From Tipula vernalis (lineage: Eukaryota > Arthropoda > Insecta > Diptera > Tipulidae): DNA of 64,000 bases. This document shows positions 33,831 to 46,262 of this stretch, piece after piece. A program made the translations under genes and the position numbers. Location: assembly GCA_958295665.1 (NCBI GenBank), contig OY282558.1, positions 309,786,092-309,850,091 of the forward strand, read 5' to 3'. Below the pieces are notes generated by a model. That model made no database searches, had not been told where the DNA came from, and saw nothing but the letters and a program-made list of their open reading frames with translations. Position 1 is the stretch's first letter. Each line of letters begins with the position of its first letter.

Positions 33831-34330
33831 ATGAAAGTATTACAACTAAATCTCAAACATTACGAGGCTACACAAGAACTTTTAACGCATTCTTTGCGTG
33901 AATTACGAATAGATGTTGCTATTCTGTGCGAGCAGTATAATAATATTGAAGGTAGTATTTGGGATACGGATTCTGTCGGTAAAGCTACGCTATGGTCACA
34001 CAGAAACTAACTCTTCCAAGTGAGCCCTATCAGCACACAAGCTAGTTTTACTAGGGTCGAATTACGCGGTAAACGGTCTTCGCGTACTAAAGCCAACACA
34101 AAAACGAACGATAATTTGTTGGTTGGAAGGCTAAGAGTTTTGACGAGGAGTTATTTAAGAAAATGCTGAATGAGATTAAGTTAGCGGGTGGAGCAGCAAC
34201 AAAAGTTTCCCAACTTATGGACTGCTTGTTTAGTGCAAGTATCTACGCCCAAAAGGGAAATTGATAACAGCCATCCACCGAGATGCTGGTCCATTCGGTA
34301 ACCATAACAGTAGTGAAAGCGGTGAAATAG
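33831..34330 (+). pseudogene. R1-like LINE endonuclease fragment
   Basis: The ATG at 33831 opens MKVLQLNLKHYEATQELLTH, then DVAILCEQY and GKATLW, the first motifs of the R1-clade AP-like endonuclease. An internal deletion follows. Further fragments (FDEELFKKMLNEIKLAGGAA, about 34140-34190, and NDSHPP-like sequence at 34265) correspond to the linker before RT in R1 elements. No RT is left. Dead copy. Confidence 0.72.
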
Positions 34331-34619
34331 CGTTTTATGTTTAAAACTTTCTAAAATTGTCAAATATCCGCCAATGATGTTAATGTGTACATAAGTCCTC
34401 TCAATATAGCGAATCCTCTGGTGAGCTTGATAAATTTAAGAAACATCGTCATTGAAAAAAAAGCAATACAAAAAAATCTTCCAAACAGCGTAAACTAATG
34501 TCCGACACAGATAAATTTGTTATCGATAATACAAATAATTCTACGGGAATTATCTCTCAACCAAACCAAACACAGGTTCTTAAGCTAAACAAATAGCGAG
34601 AATTCTAAAATGGAGGCAC

Positions 34620-36080
34620 TAGATGGCAAATATGTGTACCAAACTATTCCGAAAGCTCTCTTGAACTACATAAATTTATTTCGTGTGCTGTCTTTATTTT
34701 TAAAGCGTTGCGTGAAGATGATAAAAACCAATTCCTAGAGTTAATGAAATTAAAATTAGATGGAAAAGCGTACGATCTTATAAAATATAGTGAATTAAAT
34801 ACATGGGCTGAATTAAAAACCTTGTTGCAAGCTCAGTTTACTGAAATGCGTTCGATACAGCATTTACAATTAGAACTTTCATCCCTTAAACAAAAAAAGG
34901 TGAGGATGTTAGATCATAAGCAGCATCGATTAGAGTTGTTGCTCCATGATCTGATTGAAGCTTATATTGCCTCAGAAGGACAAAAGGCTGCAGAAACTAT
35001 TAAAAAACTTAATACAAATATTGCCTTAAAGGCATTTCAAGAAGCTTTAGACAGCTCCATAAAATTAATCGTAAAGGCATGCCAATTTACCACTTTACAA
35101 GAAACCATTAACCGTGCGTGCGAAGAAGAATTTATTTTTATAAATTGTGTTACTCTTTCCAATCAAAATAGAGCCCAAGCTCAACCAAAATTGTTTCAAT
35201 ATTGTAAAAAATCTGGGCATAATACAAATCAATGTTTTCGAAAACTAACTAGTACACTCCGAAACAATTCCGGTAGTGATGAATAATCAATTCAACATTT
35301 TTCACGAATTCGATGTGCTTATTGTAAAAAAATAGCCTCCAGCACTCAGGTCGAAAGTGACAATCCTTCTACTGCGGGAAATGCCAACGTACTATTGAAG
35401 TAAAATCGAGGTGCTTCTTCGAAAGTCCAACACATCTAGGGTGCTTCTCTATTCAAAATTAAGTACAAGAAGTAACAAATAATAATCCACCGAAGCAACG
35501 TCAATAAATACGTTTATTTAGATATTAACATAGGCAAATATAAATACATCCCATTTTCAGTAGATACTGTTGCAGACGTTTGTCTAATCAAAAAATGAAT
35601 TTTTAGTGATGCCACTGTGCATATCAGAATGCAAAATGTAAATTAAGAGGAATATCTTCCAAATATTAGAAACCGTTACTGAGTGTGACGCAGCTATACA
35701 ATTACCAGACGATCAGTGCATACCAGTTACCTTTCAAATAGTTTCGGACTCGTTCACTATAAAGTCATTTGGAATAGTTGGTCAAAATTTCCTAAATTAT
35801 TATAAATGTAATATAAATTTTCATAATTTATTGTTCGATATTTCATTTTATAATCATAGTGTGTCGCTTCCCTTAAAATCAGAATTAGAGTTGAACTCCC
35901 AAAAATTTATTACTATTGCATCTCGCTCTGAAACATTAATTTCAGTTCCAGTAAGTGATACTTTTTATGCAACACCTAATGTTATGTCTCTTTCAAATAA
36001 AATAATATTTAGTTTATTACACGCGTTTCTTTTTATTCGTTCTTTGTGTTACAAAATTCTTAAAACTACTATCAAAACTT
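34620..36080 (+). pseudogene. Ty3/gypsy Gag and protease remnant
   Basis: The 192-codon frame 34708-35286 (reading in from upstream) resembles Gag of the gypsy/17.6-type elements. It shows the MKLKLDGKAYDLIK and TWAELKTLLQAQF phrases and a zinc knuckle YCKKSGHNTNQC whose second Cys is Ser. Downstream, YVYLDINIGKYKYIPFSVDT resembles the protease, but the DTG active site reads DTV. GIVGQNFLNYYKC... (35780) is the protease C-terminal part. The 83-codon frame 35831-36082 is the start of the RT linker. RT, integrase and LTRs are not present here. It is oriented opposite to the pol relic that follows. Confidence 0.72.
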
Positions 36081-36313
36081 AGATGCCCGAAAAACATCTT
36101 TTACAACATGAAGTTGGTTACATTTCATTTATGTTTACTTTTGCAGATAGGGTTGTACAATATTTTTATACACCACAATCGTTCCCCTTAAATAAACAAT
36201 TCCCTTCGTATATAGTACATAATCCATACACTCAAATTACATAAACACAATTCAAGTATACAAAATCTTAAAATAATCATTACTTCAACTATTACTCTTT
36301 AATCTAACATTTT

Positions 36314-39300
36314 TTATAAATTTAGCCTATCTGGCTTTACTATTTTATCTCTACTTCTTAATTTCCTTGAATTATCGTTTATAATCATATTATCATCATT
36401 TCCCATCTGTTCATTCAGATTTGGTTGGTGGAAATCCTTACTCTTTTTTATCATAATATATTCTGACTCAACAATAGTTTTACTGTTTACATCTTTATCT
36501 ATATCATGAGAAGTTTCGCTATTTTCGCATCGTCTTTCGCCTTTCGGATCCATAGTTGATTTTGTTCTACTCCTAATCTGGTCTACATGTCGTTTTATCT
36601 TCCTTCCGTTTGCCAACTGACACATATAATTCCTCGGACCTAACACCTCCATTACGTGAGCATTAACCCATCGCGGTTTGTTGTTCACTGCGTAGTCTCG
36701 AATAATCACGTCCTTTCCTTCCTCAAATTTTCTAATTGATATCCCTTTTTCCGTAATATCGAAGTCATTTACTTTACTAATTTTTGGTCTCAGAAGATCA
36801 AACCTTAAACTCGGATTGAAATTCAAAATTTGATTTGATGGTTTGATACCACTCGTGCAATGATCTACCTGTTTCTGTAATCGATGAGAAAATCGTTTAT
36901 TATATCTTCTAAATTGATCATAGCGTCTATCTTCGTCACAAAAATTTTCGTTTTGATTGCGTTTTTTATAGTTTTTACTGCGTTTTCCGCCGCACCGTTT
37001 AATGCAGGAAACCCCGGTGCCGTATACGTTACTTTAATACCATGATTCCTTGCAAATTGTTTAAATATTTCGGCGGTAAACTGCGTACCGTTATCTGAAA
37101 CTAAATGATTTGGAAACCCAAACCTAGCGATTACCTCCTTCAATTTGTGCAGTGTAAATTCTGCTGTTGCGTGTCGCGTTACGAAAACCTCAAGCCATTT
37201 TGATTTTGCATCTATTATAATTAATAGATATCTATCTTTAATTGGACCCGCATAGTCTAAATGTAGCCTTTCGAATGGTTTGGTCGGAATATGCTAAGAA
37301 ATGCAATCCGCCTTTCGTGGGTTTGGCAGAGCTGAAAGACATGCATCACATCCTTTAATTAAGTCTTCTATATCGTTGTCTGTAGATGGCCACCATACGT
37401 ATGATCTAAGTAAGCTTTTTATTTTGACAATACCTAAATGACTTGCATGTGCTTCTTGCAATATACGCATTCTTAACGCTTTAGGTATTACAATTCGATG
37501 TCCTCTCATCAATATTTCGTTTTCAACTGTTAATTCCGTTCGATTCCTTAACAATCTTTTATATTCTCCGCCGTTTGGAATATCTATAAAATTGTTGTCT
37601 CTAACGGCTTTCATAACCGATATCAAAACCTCGTCTTTAACTGTTTCGCTGTATACCGTTTCGTACTGGATTGGAATATCCTTATTTTGACTTACAAAGT
37701 ACAAATAACTTGTGTCATTGTCCAATTCTTTTGGTATCGGGTCTATTGGTATTCTAGACAAAAGATCTGCTTGATTTTTATCCGAATGCACATGTTTTAT
37801 CGTAAAATTAAAAGCCGCCAAATGAACTGCCCAACGTTGTAGTCTGCTCGCAGACATTGGAGGGATTCCTTTCTTTTCCCCGAAAATACTCAAAAGTGGT
37901 GTATGGTCCGTTACTAGAGTAAAATGCGTTCCGATTAAATACTGGAAAAATTTCTTGGTTCCATATACTATAGCCAATGCTTCCTTTTGTATAACGCCAT
38001 AATTTTTCTCTGCCTGCGTTAACATTCGTGAAGCAAATTCTATCGGTCGTTCCGTTCCATCTGGATACAAGTGTGAGATTACTGCACCGATCCCGACATT
38101 GAACGCGTCACAGGTCAGAACTATTGGAGTTTTTGGATCGTAATGCGCCAACACAACATCTGAAACTACTTCCGATTTGATGTTCTGATACGCTGTCTGG
38201 CATTCGTGTGTCCATCCATAAGTCTGATTTTTCTTTAGAAGTTCGTAAAGTGGAGCCATTTTCGTTGCTAGGTTATTAATGAACTTTCCATAGTAATTAA
38301 TAAACCCACAAAATGATTTCAATTCCGATGCATTTACTGGTGTTCTCATATCTAATATCTTATTTCTATCGTCTATCTTTCTGAATCCTTCTTCCGTAAT
38401 TATATGTCCTAAATACTGAATACTTTCTTTTGCGTACGTACATTTACTTCTCCGTAATCTCAAATTCGCGTTACGTAATCTTCTAAAAACCGACTCTAAC
38501 CGTTCGTTATGCTGCCTCAGATCTGGAGCTGATACTACTATATCGTCCAGAAAATTTATTGTTCCCGGAATATTTTGTAAAACCTTCTCAATTTCTCGTT
38601 AGAATAAACCTGTTGCCGGTTTCACTCCATACGGCGATCTATTCATCACGTAATTTCCCACATGTGTGCTCCAAGTTATACTTTTTTTGAGAGTCACCGT
38701 CCAGTTCGATTTGATTGTACGCCCTTGATAAATCCAGTTTTGAAAAATATTTACTTCCGTGGAGCCTTGTCATGATCCCTTTGATCCTCGGTAGTGGGTA
38801 GTATGTGTCCTTTAAATACCGATTTATCGTAACTTTATAATCCGCGCAAGTCCGTATCTGCCCATCGTCTTTCAATATTGGTATCAAAGGTAATATTCCC
38901 CACTCCGTACTTTCCGTTTTTGTAATTACACCTTCGCTTTGCAGATCGTGCAACTGTTTTTCAATTGCTTCTCTAAAAGCAAATGGAACGGGTTTCGCTT
39001 TTACAAATATCGGATCTATTTCTTGATTAAATTCTAATTTAACTTTCACGTCTTTCAATTTTCCGACTGTGCCATCAAATAAATCCGAAAAACTATCCAC
39101 GATTTCCTTTAGACGAAGCTCCTCATGATTCACGTTATTTAATTTAATTTCTTTGACTTTATATAATTCAAAAAAATTTCGACCAACTATACAACAAGAA
39201 GCGTTTTGTATCACATAAAATTTACATTCTTTCGTCATATTATTATAATTAACCATGCATCGAAAAATACCCTTAATACTTAATTGCTCCCCACCGTAAC

Positions 39301-39480
39301 CTGTAATAATCGAAACCTCTGTTTCTAATGATTCTACATTAAAATATTTGTCGAAAATATGGTCCGGTATCGCGGATACAGCTGCCCCGGTGTCTATCAT
39401 AAACCTTAATTTTATATTTTCAATATACAAATCTAATGTTAAATTATTGTCTATTTTATTAATTGAAGTGCATGCATCAT
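36314..39480 (-). pseudogene. Ty3/gypsy pol (mag-like), nearly complete but disrupted
   Basis: On the - strand from 39480: protease with FMIDTGAAVSAIP (39400), RT with RTCADYKVTINRYL, PLPRI and SKLDLSRAYNQIEL, a frame change and TAA near 38650-38600, the catalytic FLDD (about 38545), and YLGHIIT. A 389-codon open block (38463-37294) follows with RNase H-like LTCDAFNVGIGAVISH, YGTKKFFQYLIGTHF and the integrase HLGIVKIKSLLRSYVWWP zinc-binding end. After an in-frame TAG (37294-37296) come the integrase core (HLDYAGP, SDNGTQF, NGAAENAVK: D, D, E all present), another frame change near 36870, and the GPRNY-type C-terminal domain. Gag and LTRs were not found. Confidence 0.88.
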
Positions 39481-40344
39481 GAACTGCTCTTTGGAATAAA
39501 GCCTAACATTCCTTCGTCCATTATAAAATAACCTGAACCAGCTTATACAATACTGCCGTGCTAAGCATATTTTTCTTAACTACATTTTTGGCCAAATTGA
39601 GTTAATGATGCCAATCGATAGCTAATAACAAACTTTATCATTAAAATTTAAAAAAATAATTAAAACTAAATTGAAAAACACGTGATTAGAAAAATAATTT
39701 TCATTTTTAATGCAAAATTCACTGATTTCAAAACTTTAACATCAATTTTCTCAAAAATCGTTTTTTGCAGTTAAGTAAAACATGTTTAGCATGGCAGAAT
39801 AGATGACTATTATCATGACTTAAGATACCGATTACAAAACTCTTTTACAATAGCTAAACGTAATCTTTTAAAATCAAAGGTACAATCAAAAATAAACTAT
39901 GACAAATCATTAAATCCCATTACATTCTCAAAGGGAAGTTATGTCTTACTAAAAAAATGAAAATACTTAAGGGAAGAAGTTATCACCTTTGTGATATTCC
40001 ATCCTCATAAAATTGTATTATCAAAATGGGAAAGTCCTTTAAAACTGTACACAATAATAGATTACTCGTAAAACGTTTTAAAGGCGCGTAGATAATGTTG
40101 GAAGGAAAGAATTTAAAAATTAATAAATTAATGTAATTGAATAAATTCGAAGTTGAAACGTAAGCTGTATATTGAAATTAAATAATTTTTTTTTTAAATA
40201 AAATAACTAAAATTTATGAAAATATAAACCACACCAGAAAATTCACGAAATACTATCTTTCTGGATATCTTTTGTCTTTAGGGGAAGATGTGATGCATGC
40301 ACTATTCCTTTCCGAATACATCTCTGTACTAATTATAGACATTC
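39481..40344. other. AT-rich non-coding DNA
   Basis: No gene recognised. The area near 39950-40090 has broken frames (LLKK, LREEVITF) that could be the tail of a gypsy integrase, but it is too degraded to call. Confidence 0.35.
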
Positions 40345-41330
40345 CCGAACAATGGAAAAAGCATAGGTTGATTCTACTTCCCAAACGAAAAATCCTCCAG
40401 AGGCACCAGTAGGTAAGATACTAGAGAGAATCATCTGCAACAAACTCAAGGAGGCCTTCAAGAGGGCTGAAAACTTTGCACAACAGCAATATGGCTTTGA
40501 AAGCCCAATCAACGAACGATGCTATAAACTTGGCGTTAATTAAGGCTAGCATTGCGATACAAGATGGCAGATGGAAAGGAGGTATCAAGAGCTACTGCGC
40601 CATTTTCAGTCTGGACATTAAAAACGCGCGCAACTCCACCAGATGGAGTTGTATTATTATATTATTATTATATTAACTCCACTAGGTGGAGTTGTATTAC
40701 TCTAGGTTCGCTTGGAGTTCCGCTCAATATTAGGAGAATTGTCGAGAAGTATTTCCAGAAGAGAGTGTCGGGTAATGGGTGGCGTCCCGCAAGCCTGGAA
40801 GCTGAATTAATTATTATGGAATTAAATACAATGGTGTGTTTAGATTTAGCATACCTGACGAAGCGAAAGTAGTAGGCAGGACATATCTGTAACGGGACGA
40901 TAGGTGGACGAGGTAGAACATGTCTGTAATGGAACTGCAGCTATTATCCAGCAGTGGTTATCTAAGATGGGACTACTGTTAGCTGAACATAAGACGGAGG
41001 CGAGATTAATCTCAAGCAGAAAAAAGACGAGCCTCTATTACCATCCAGGTGAGTAATTCTTAGGTCACGTTAAGTAAGGTGCGCTACGATTAATCTGTGG
41101 ATTTCGCACGGTATCAGATGGTATGATGTGCGTGTTGCCATTCCATAAATTATCCCAAACAACGGCTAGAGCGAATCGTAATCTTAGACATTCCACCTCA
41201 TAACAATGACAGATACATGGTTGAACCGCCAACATGGTGAAGTTGACTTCGATCTGACCCAGTTGCTGACCGGACATGGATGTTGCCCGTCATACCTGCA
41301 TAGGTTCGGACAAGACGATATGCCGGAATG
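40345..41330 (+). pseudogene. R1/LOA-like LINE reverse transcriptase remnant
   Basis: Broken frames in RT order: EQWKKHRLILLPK (40350), LERIICNKLKEAFKRAENF, QQQYGFESPIN, DAINLALIKASIAIQD, KSYCAIFSLDIKNARNS (Asp of motif A), GGVPQAW in place of GGVPQGS (40780), FRFSIPDEAKVVG (40845) and LLAEHKTEARLISS (40978). The catalytic YADD/FADD motif is lost. A 13 bp phrase (CACCAGATGGAGT / CACTAGGTGGAGT) is locally duplicated around a TTATTA run at 40637-40692. Past 41060, RLICGFRTVSDG matches the post-RT region. Confidence 0.75.
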
Positions 41331-41599
41331 CTTGAAAAACCAATAATGGTTTATAACATTATAATTGGATGAAGAATTGAATAAATAAATAAAATTTATT
41401 AAAGTAGCGACCTCGCAAAGCCTATTCACGAAATAAAGGCTAACGGTGGTTAGAGGGGTGAAATGATTGATGAAAGGGAGGTGTTCTTTAGCCGGTAAGA
41501 AAAAAATGCATACACGTTTAAACACAGATACATACAAACAAATAAACGGAGGCTATCCCGAATTCTATCATGATACATCGGCTTAGATTAGCTTAAAAT

Positions 41600-41690
41600 C
41601 GCGCGATTAGGGATTTTGGAACAAGGAATTTTGAAATACGGGATTTTTGAATGCGACAATTTCTAAACGGTATTTTGGAATGCGGGATTA
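41600..41690. repeat. Short degenerate tandem repeat (~21 bp)
   Basis: Variants of GGGATTTTGGAATACG recur four or five times with drift, also visible as GGTATTTTGGAATGCGGGAT. Confidence 0.6.
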
Positions 41691-41965
41691 AGTACCCAAC
41701 CAGTTTTTCTAATAATTTAAAATACCACCTCTTATTGAAACACCCTTTATAGGCGTGACACATAAATATTCGTCGACCGCGTTTGGCTCGTAAAAATCGT
41801 GGCACGTCTTGCTATTGCTATATAGATAGACATGCGGATGTGGTTTTGTTTGTATCGTGTATTTGTTATGTAAATATGGGCTTAGATTATAAATGAAAAG
41901 ATAGTCTCAATAAAAACAAATTCACAATGTCAACTTTAATACTAAAAAAAAAAAAAGAGTTGTGA

Positions 41966-42301
41966 AACCCTCGTATTAAACAAAATAAGCGTAAAATCGA
42001 ACTGGATTTCATTGGAAAGCATATTTACTTGACAAATTTACAACAATTGCTTGGCATTTTGGCTGTTTCCTTGGAAAACAATAAAATAAATTTTTCTCCA
42101 GAAAATATGCATGATCAACTCAGTAAAGAATTTATTGGAATTAAAATGAAGAGTTTATTGGAATTGATCGTAATTTGGCAAATAAAATGCGGCTTTGACA
42201 ATGAAACATCAAGGTTCATCAATCATCAGTATTCAATCGCTATTTTGGTGAAACCTTCGAATCTCAATCTAGTCCATCAAAGTCTAGAAAGAAATTTATA
42301 A
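41966..42301 (+). other. Unidentified open frame (~111 codons, no clear start)
   Basis: The frame is open from a TGA at about 41963 to the TAA at 42299-42301. Translation has alternating hydrophobic helices (NLQQLLGILAVSLENNK, MKSLLELIVIWQIKCGF) that look protein-like, but the only ATG codons are internal. It may be a 3' exon of a gene or a transposon relic. A possible AATAAA lies 43 bp downstream (42345). I recognise no family. Confidence 0.3.
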
Positions 42302-44863
42302 ATGTAAATATTTTGCTACAGATATAATTGTTATAATTATAAAAAATAAAAACAAAAGATTTATATTAATTTTTAGCATTAATTTATTTATTATTTGTTA
42401 CAATAGTTTTAATATTTCTACAAAACATATATTTTTTTTTCACTACATTTGTCTAACATAATATATTACTATAAAACAATAAATTGAGGTATTCCTTTAC
42501 TATTAAATATTTTTAAAATAGATAGGTAATATTTTTGGTGGAATGCATGTGGCTCGATATTGTTTTATTTAAAACATGTATTTTCTAACCAAAATGTATA
42601 AGAATATGTATTTTTGTTTAAATAAATATTTATTTTATATAAATTAATAATATTGTGCTGGTATCCGACAAAATTCATTTTGATTTTAGAACACGGAATG
42701 TTTCATCCAGAATTTTGTCTCAACTTTTATCAACTATTGCATAAAATAATCTATGATGGGTTACGTACGTACATATTTTGACGGAATTATTATCATTTTA
42801 TATATTTACTATTTATAAGGAAGACAACTATTATAGATAGGGGTATTTCGTTTTATAAATTAATAAATTACATTTTTGGATTAAATTGTTCGGTTTATGT
42901 TTTGAATGCTTACAAACTAATAAAATTTTTGAAATTTAATTTTTAATTACATAGTACGTTTTCTAATTTTTTTTTTCTTTTCATTATGACCTTGAATATG
43001 ATATCAGTATTGTCGCTTCGACAATTTTTCTGTACTTGTGCATTATTTTTAGATCATCTAAAAATATGATTAGATACATTGTTGTTGTTAAAAATGTGTG
43101 TGATTATGTTCGTTAATGAACTTTAGCTTTCAATATAGAATTATATAATGTTACTATTATCTTATAAGTGGTTGGAAGAATCAGTATTGTGTTCGGCGTG
43201 TTTAGAGAAATAATTTATAGGCCAATAAAGATTTTACTTTAATACTGATATTTGTTGTTGATGTTTAAAAATGTATTAGCACATGCCATGGATACAGCCT
43301 TTTATTAATAAACTTACAATTTAAAAACATAAACTTTGTGATAAAATAATTTAATTGTTATGTACTTGGTAATTTTTAATATCAATATTTTTTTACACTT
43401 CGTTTTGTATAAATTTAGAAATCAACAATTTAGAATGTTTAACACAGATTATTTGTTTATTGAACAAAATTGTTTGACGTAAATCGTTACACCAAAATAT
43501 TTTTATTTTGTGACGATGTATAAAAATTTAAAATTTAAATAAATGAACAGCTAAGGTTTCGTATATAAAATTTAGTTGAGATTGTTTATCAATTTTATCT
43601 TGATTATTATTAAACTATCCTAAAAAATATATTTTCATTTTATCAGCACTTACATCGAATTATGATCGATTCAATGGTGCTGATACCGTCAAAACTGCTA
43701 TCGCAACAACTTATTTTATTATTGATCAATACTGATAATAATAATTTTATCATCGAATTAGGTTTAAATTTTAAAATTCAGCAAATACGTCTTACTTTTA
43801 TTTTTTTCAATAATTATTAGGTTTGTCGGTTAGCTGGTACTTAATTTCTTCCAAATGTTTTTAATCTATATCATTAGTTCGATTAAATATTTACATTACA
43901 AACTATTAGCAAATTTACGCTAAATTTTTTACGCATACAACTAAACATGGAAGTTTCTTGATTTTTTTTTTATATAACTTCATTTTAGATTAGTGAAATA
44001 AAACAAATTTTCGAGCAGAGTGGCATAATACAAAATTTTCGATTTAGACTTATTAAATGCTTATCTCGTTTTTGGTCCACCAAAATAACAGACAAATGTT
44101 AATATTCTTCATAAACCTTAGTCGATCAGAGTCACGTAAAATAACCACGACCTACCACAAACGGTAATTGTCATAACAACCAACAAAGGTTTTGTGTAGG
44201 AATATTAAAACAAAATCTTAGCACTACTTGACAAATGCAGAATCGAAAAGTTCTTAAAGATTCTTATCACAGCTATTGGCTCGCTGGCTGGCCTTTTACA
44301 TTTAATGACAAACGGACTATGAAAATTCGAGGGATAATTTAAAAAAATCTTAGTCTGTGTGCGGTAGGAAAAAATACCGCATAAAATTGTTAAAAAGTTA
44401 AATTTTTAACTTATTTTCACCACAAAAAAATTTTAAGTTGTTACAGACCAATGTATTGAATATCCCTAACCTCTAAGTCAACAAATCAATTTAATTCAAT
44501 ATCAAGTCAATTCTTCAATTTAGATTAAAAAAATTATTTATATGTATTTTGTTTAGAATGCCACCAGTTTGTTCACATTAGGTATTTAAATTTCTGCACA
44601 GCCTGTTGTTATTTTTTTTATTTATTTATATTTAGCAACATTTAGTTTGGAAGTTTATATTTTTTTATTTCCTATATACTCTCGTCAGTATACTCTCTAA
44701 TATATTAATTTATTTAAATATTTAAATAATAATTAAATTAATTACGTTTTTTATATATATTTTAAACTTAGACATAAACTGAAAAATATTCTAAATCTAA
44801 TTAATAACAAAAATAGACTTCTGAAATTTAACGAAATGGTTGTTGTGTCATGGCAACTTTTGT
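42302..44863. other. 2.5 kb AT-rich intergenic DNA
   Basis: No open frame of note and no clear repeats. It ends in the probable 3' UTR of Dic1, which runs leftwards from 44863; TTTATT (AATAAA on the - strand) occurs several times, for example around 44620. Confidence 0.5.
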
Positions 44864-45733
44864 TTAATTCTGCACTTTTGGGCAGCGACCAAAATTTAAT
44901 CGCAGCTGTTCCAAGAGCAGGAAAGTTAAAATTGTCTGTGGTCCCAACCTTAAGAAGGCTGGCACGTATCCTTTATAAAATGCTAGTGGTCCTAATTTCG
45001 CAGTGTACCTAAATAAATCGAATAAACCTTTAAATTCTCCAGGAGAAGCATTCATTGCTCTTGTTTTCAAGACATCTAATGGTTGGGTTAATGTGGTGGC
45101 AATTGCACCAGCAGCTAGAGACGAAAGGAAATGGGTGGTTGGATTATCTTTAAAGTGGCCAGATCCAATTAGGGCAGATTTCACTAGATCGTAAAATGCT
45201 ATTTGACCAATTGTCATCAGAAAGCCACGACTTGTGGCGGTAGAGGTTCCTGAAAACAATCTTCTAAAACCTTCTTCACGATTTATACGGATCAAACCGT
45301 CAAATACATTTTTATAGTTTCTTCTTTGGTCAACTGGCAATTTCATATCGTTTTGCATGCGTACATTTATTAAATCAGCTGGCACACCAACAAAACCTCC
45401 AGCGGCTCCAGCCGATCCAGCTAATAATACCTTAGCGGCGAAACTCGAATCTTTCGGTAAATTTTGTTTTCCTACCTCGTATATGCCAAATCTGGTGGTC
45501 GAGTATGTTAATTGGCGTGCCAATGAAGCTGATATTCCATTATACAGGCTAAGGATACCATCCGTTCTGGCCACTTTTGCTGTTAGTGCAATTAAAGATA
45601 ATTTACCTTCTTGTTGAGTTTGTAATAAAACCTTCAGTAGATCCAATGGATGGGTGCAACACGCGGCGCCTGCACTGGCTAAACCACCAAAATACCAGCG
45701 CGATATTTTATCTTCTTTTGCACACTCAGACAT
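44864..45733 (-). CDS. Dic1: Mitochondrial dicarboxylate carrier (SLC25A10 type)
   Basis: One uninterrupted frame of 289 codons; the family is usually 280-290. It shows three ~95-residue mitochondrial carrier repeats. Each has its signature at the end of the odd helix: PLDLLK (29-34), PADLIN (118-123, with the Asn in place of Lys/Arg as in other insect Dic1 proteins) and PLDVLK (218-223). The GGLASAGAACCTHP N-terminus, RQLTYSTTRFGIYE (73-86), NVRMQND (123-129) and LGPQTILTFLLLEQLRL near the C-terminus are typical of SLC25A10. It exchanges malate or succinate for phosphate, sulfate or thiosulfate across the inner mitochondrial membrane, with six transmembrane helices. The coding region has no introns. 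The start is the first ATG (MSECAKED). A MITE-like foldback lies about 130 bp upstream. Confidence 0.96.
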   Translation of the reverse strand: MSECAKEDKISRWYFGGLASAGAACCTHPLDLLKVLLQTQQEGKLSLIALTAKVARTDGILSLYNGISASLARQLTYSTTRFGIYEVGKQNLPKDSSFAAKVLLAGSAGAAGGFVGVPADLINVRMQNDMKLPVDQRRNYKNVFDGLIRINREEGFRRLFSGTSTATSRGFLMTIGQIAFYDLVKSALIGSGHFKDNPTTHFLSSLAAGAIATTLTQPLDVLKTRAMNASPGEFKGLFDLFRYTAKLGPLAFYKGYVPAFLRLGPQTILTFLLLEQLRLNFGRCPKVQN

Positions 45734-45866
45734 GACGATAGATTATGTCTGAAATTTTAAAATCATTTTTATATTATTACTAATCTAATGGCAAAAATAC
45801 TATTTTTTTGGTAGAATTAAATAAATTGAATAAATGTGATGAATCAGAATGGATCAATGATTGATT

Positions 45867-46262
45867 TGAATGAGGAGTGATTTTTCAAAAGATACTAATT
45901 CCATATTTGGTTAATCGTGATTTTATTACGGATTCCGGTTCAGAAGGTTAAAATACATTTCTCCATAAAACCTATATACTCGAAAACGCCTCAGATGGGC
46001 TTCAGAACTCAACACAACTTAGGATTTTTGTTTTTCAAAAAGTTAATAACTTTTATAAATGGTTTTATTGCCACAATATTGACCAAAGAAGCCAAACCTT
46101 TATTTTTTTAGAACAGCCGAACGCTCGAAAAATTTTAATGATTGATCAAAAATCAAAAATTAAATAATTTTATTATTCAAGCATCTTGCAAATTTTTTCA
46201 GCTTTCTGGAAAAAAGTTTTGTATGGAAATACGACCTTTTCAAAAATCACTCCTCGTCTAAT
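45867..46262. mobile_element. MITE-like foldback (~396 bp) upstream of Dic1
   Basis: The left end GAGGAGTGATTTTTCAAAAG is inverted at the right end (AAAAATCACTCCTC on the + strand), and homology runs on for about 40 bp (GATACTAATTCC / GGTCGTATTTCC). It is non-coding; the small frames in it are not supported. It begins 134 bp upstream of the Dic1 start codon, so it lies in the promoter or 5' UTR region. Target duplication unclear. Confidence 0.7.

Noticed and set aside
45003..45617. Plus-strand open frames antisense to Dic1
   Set aside because: Shadows of the conserved carrier on the other strand; no family resemblance of their own.
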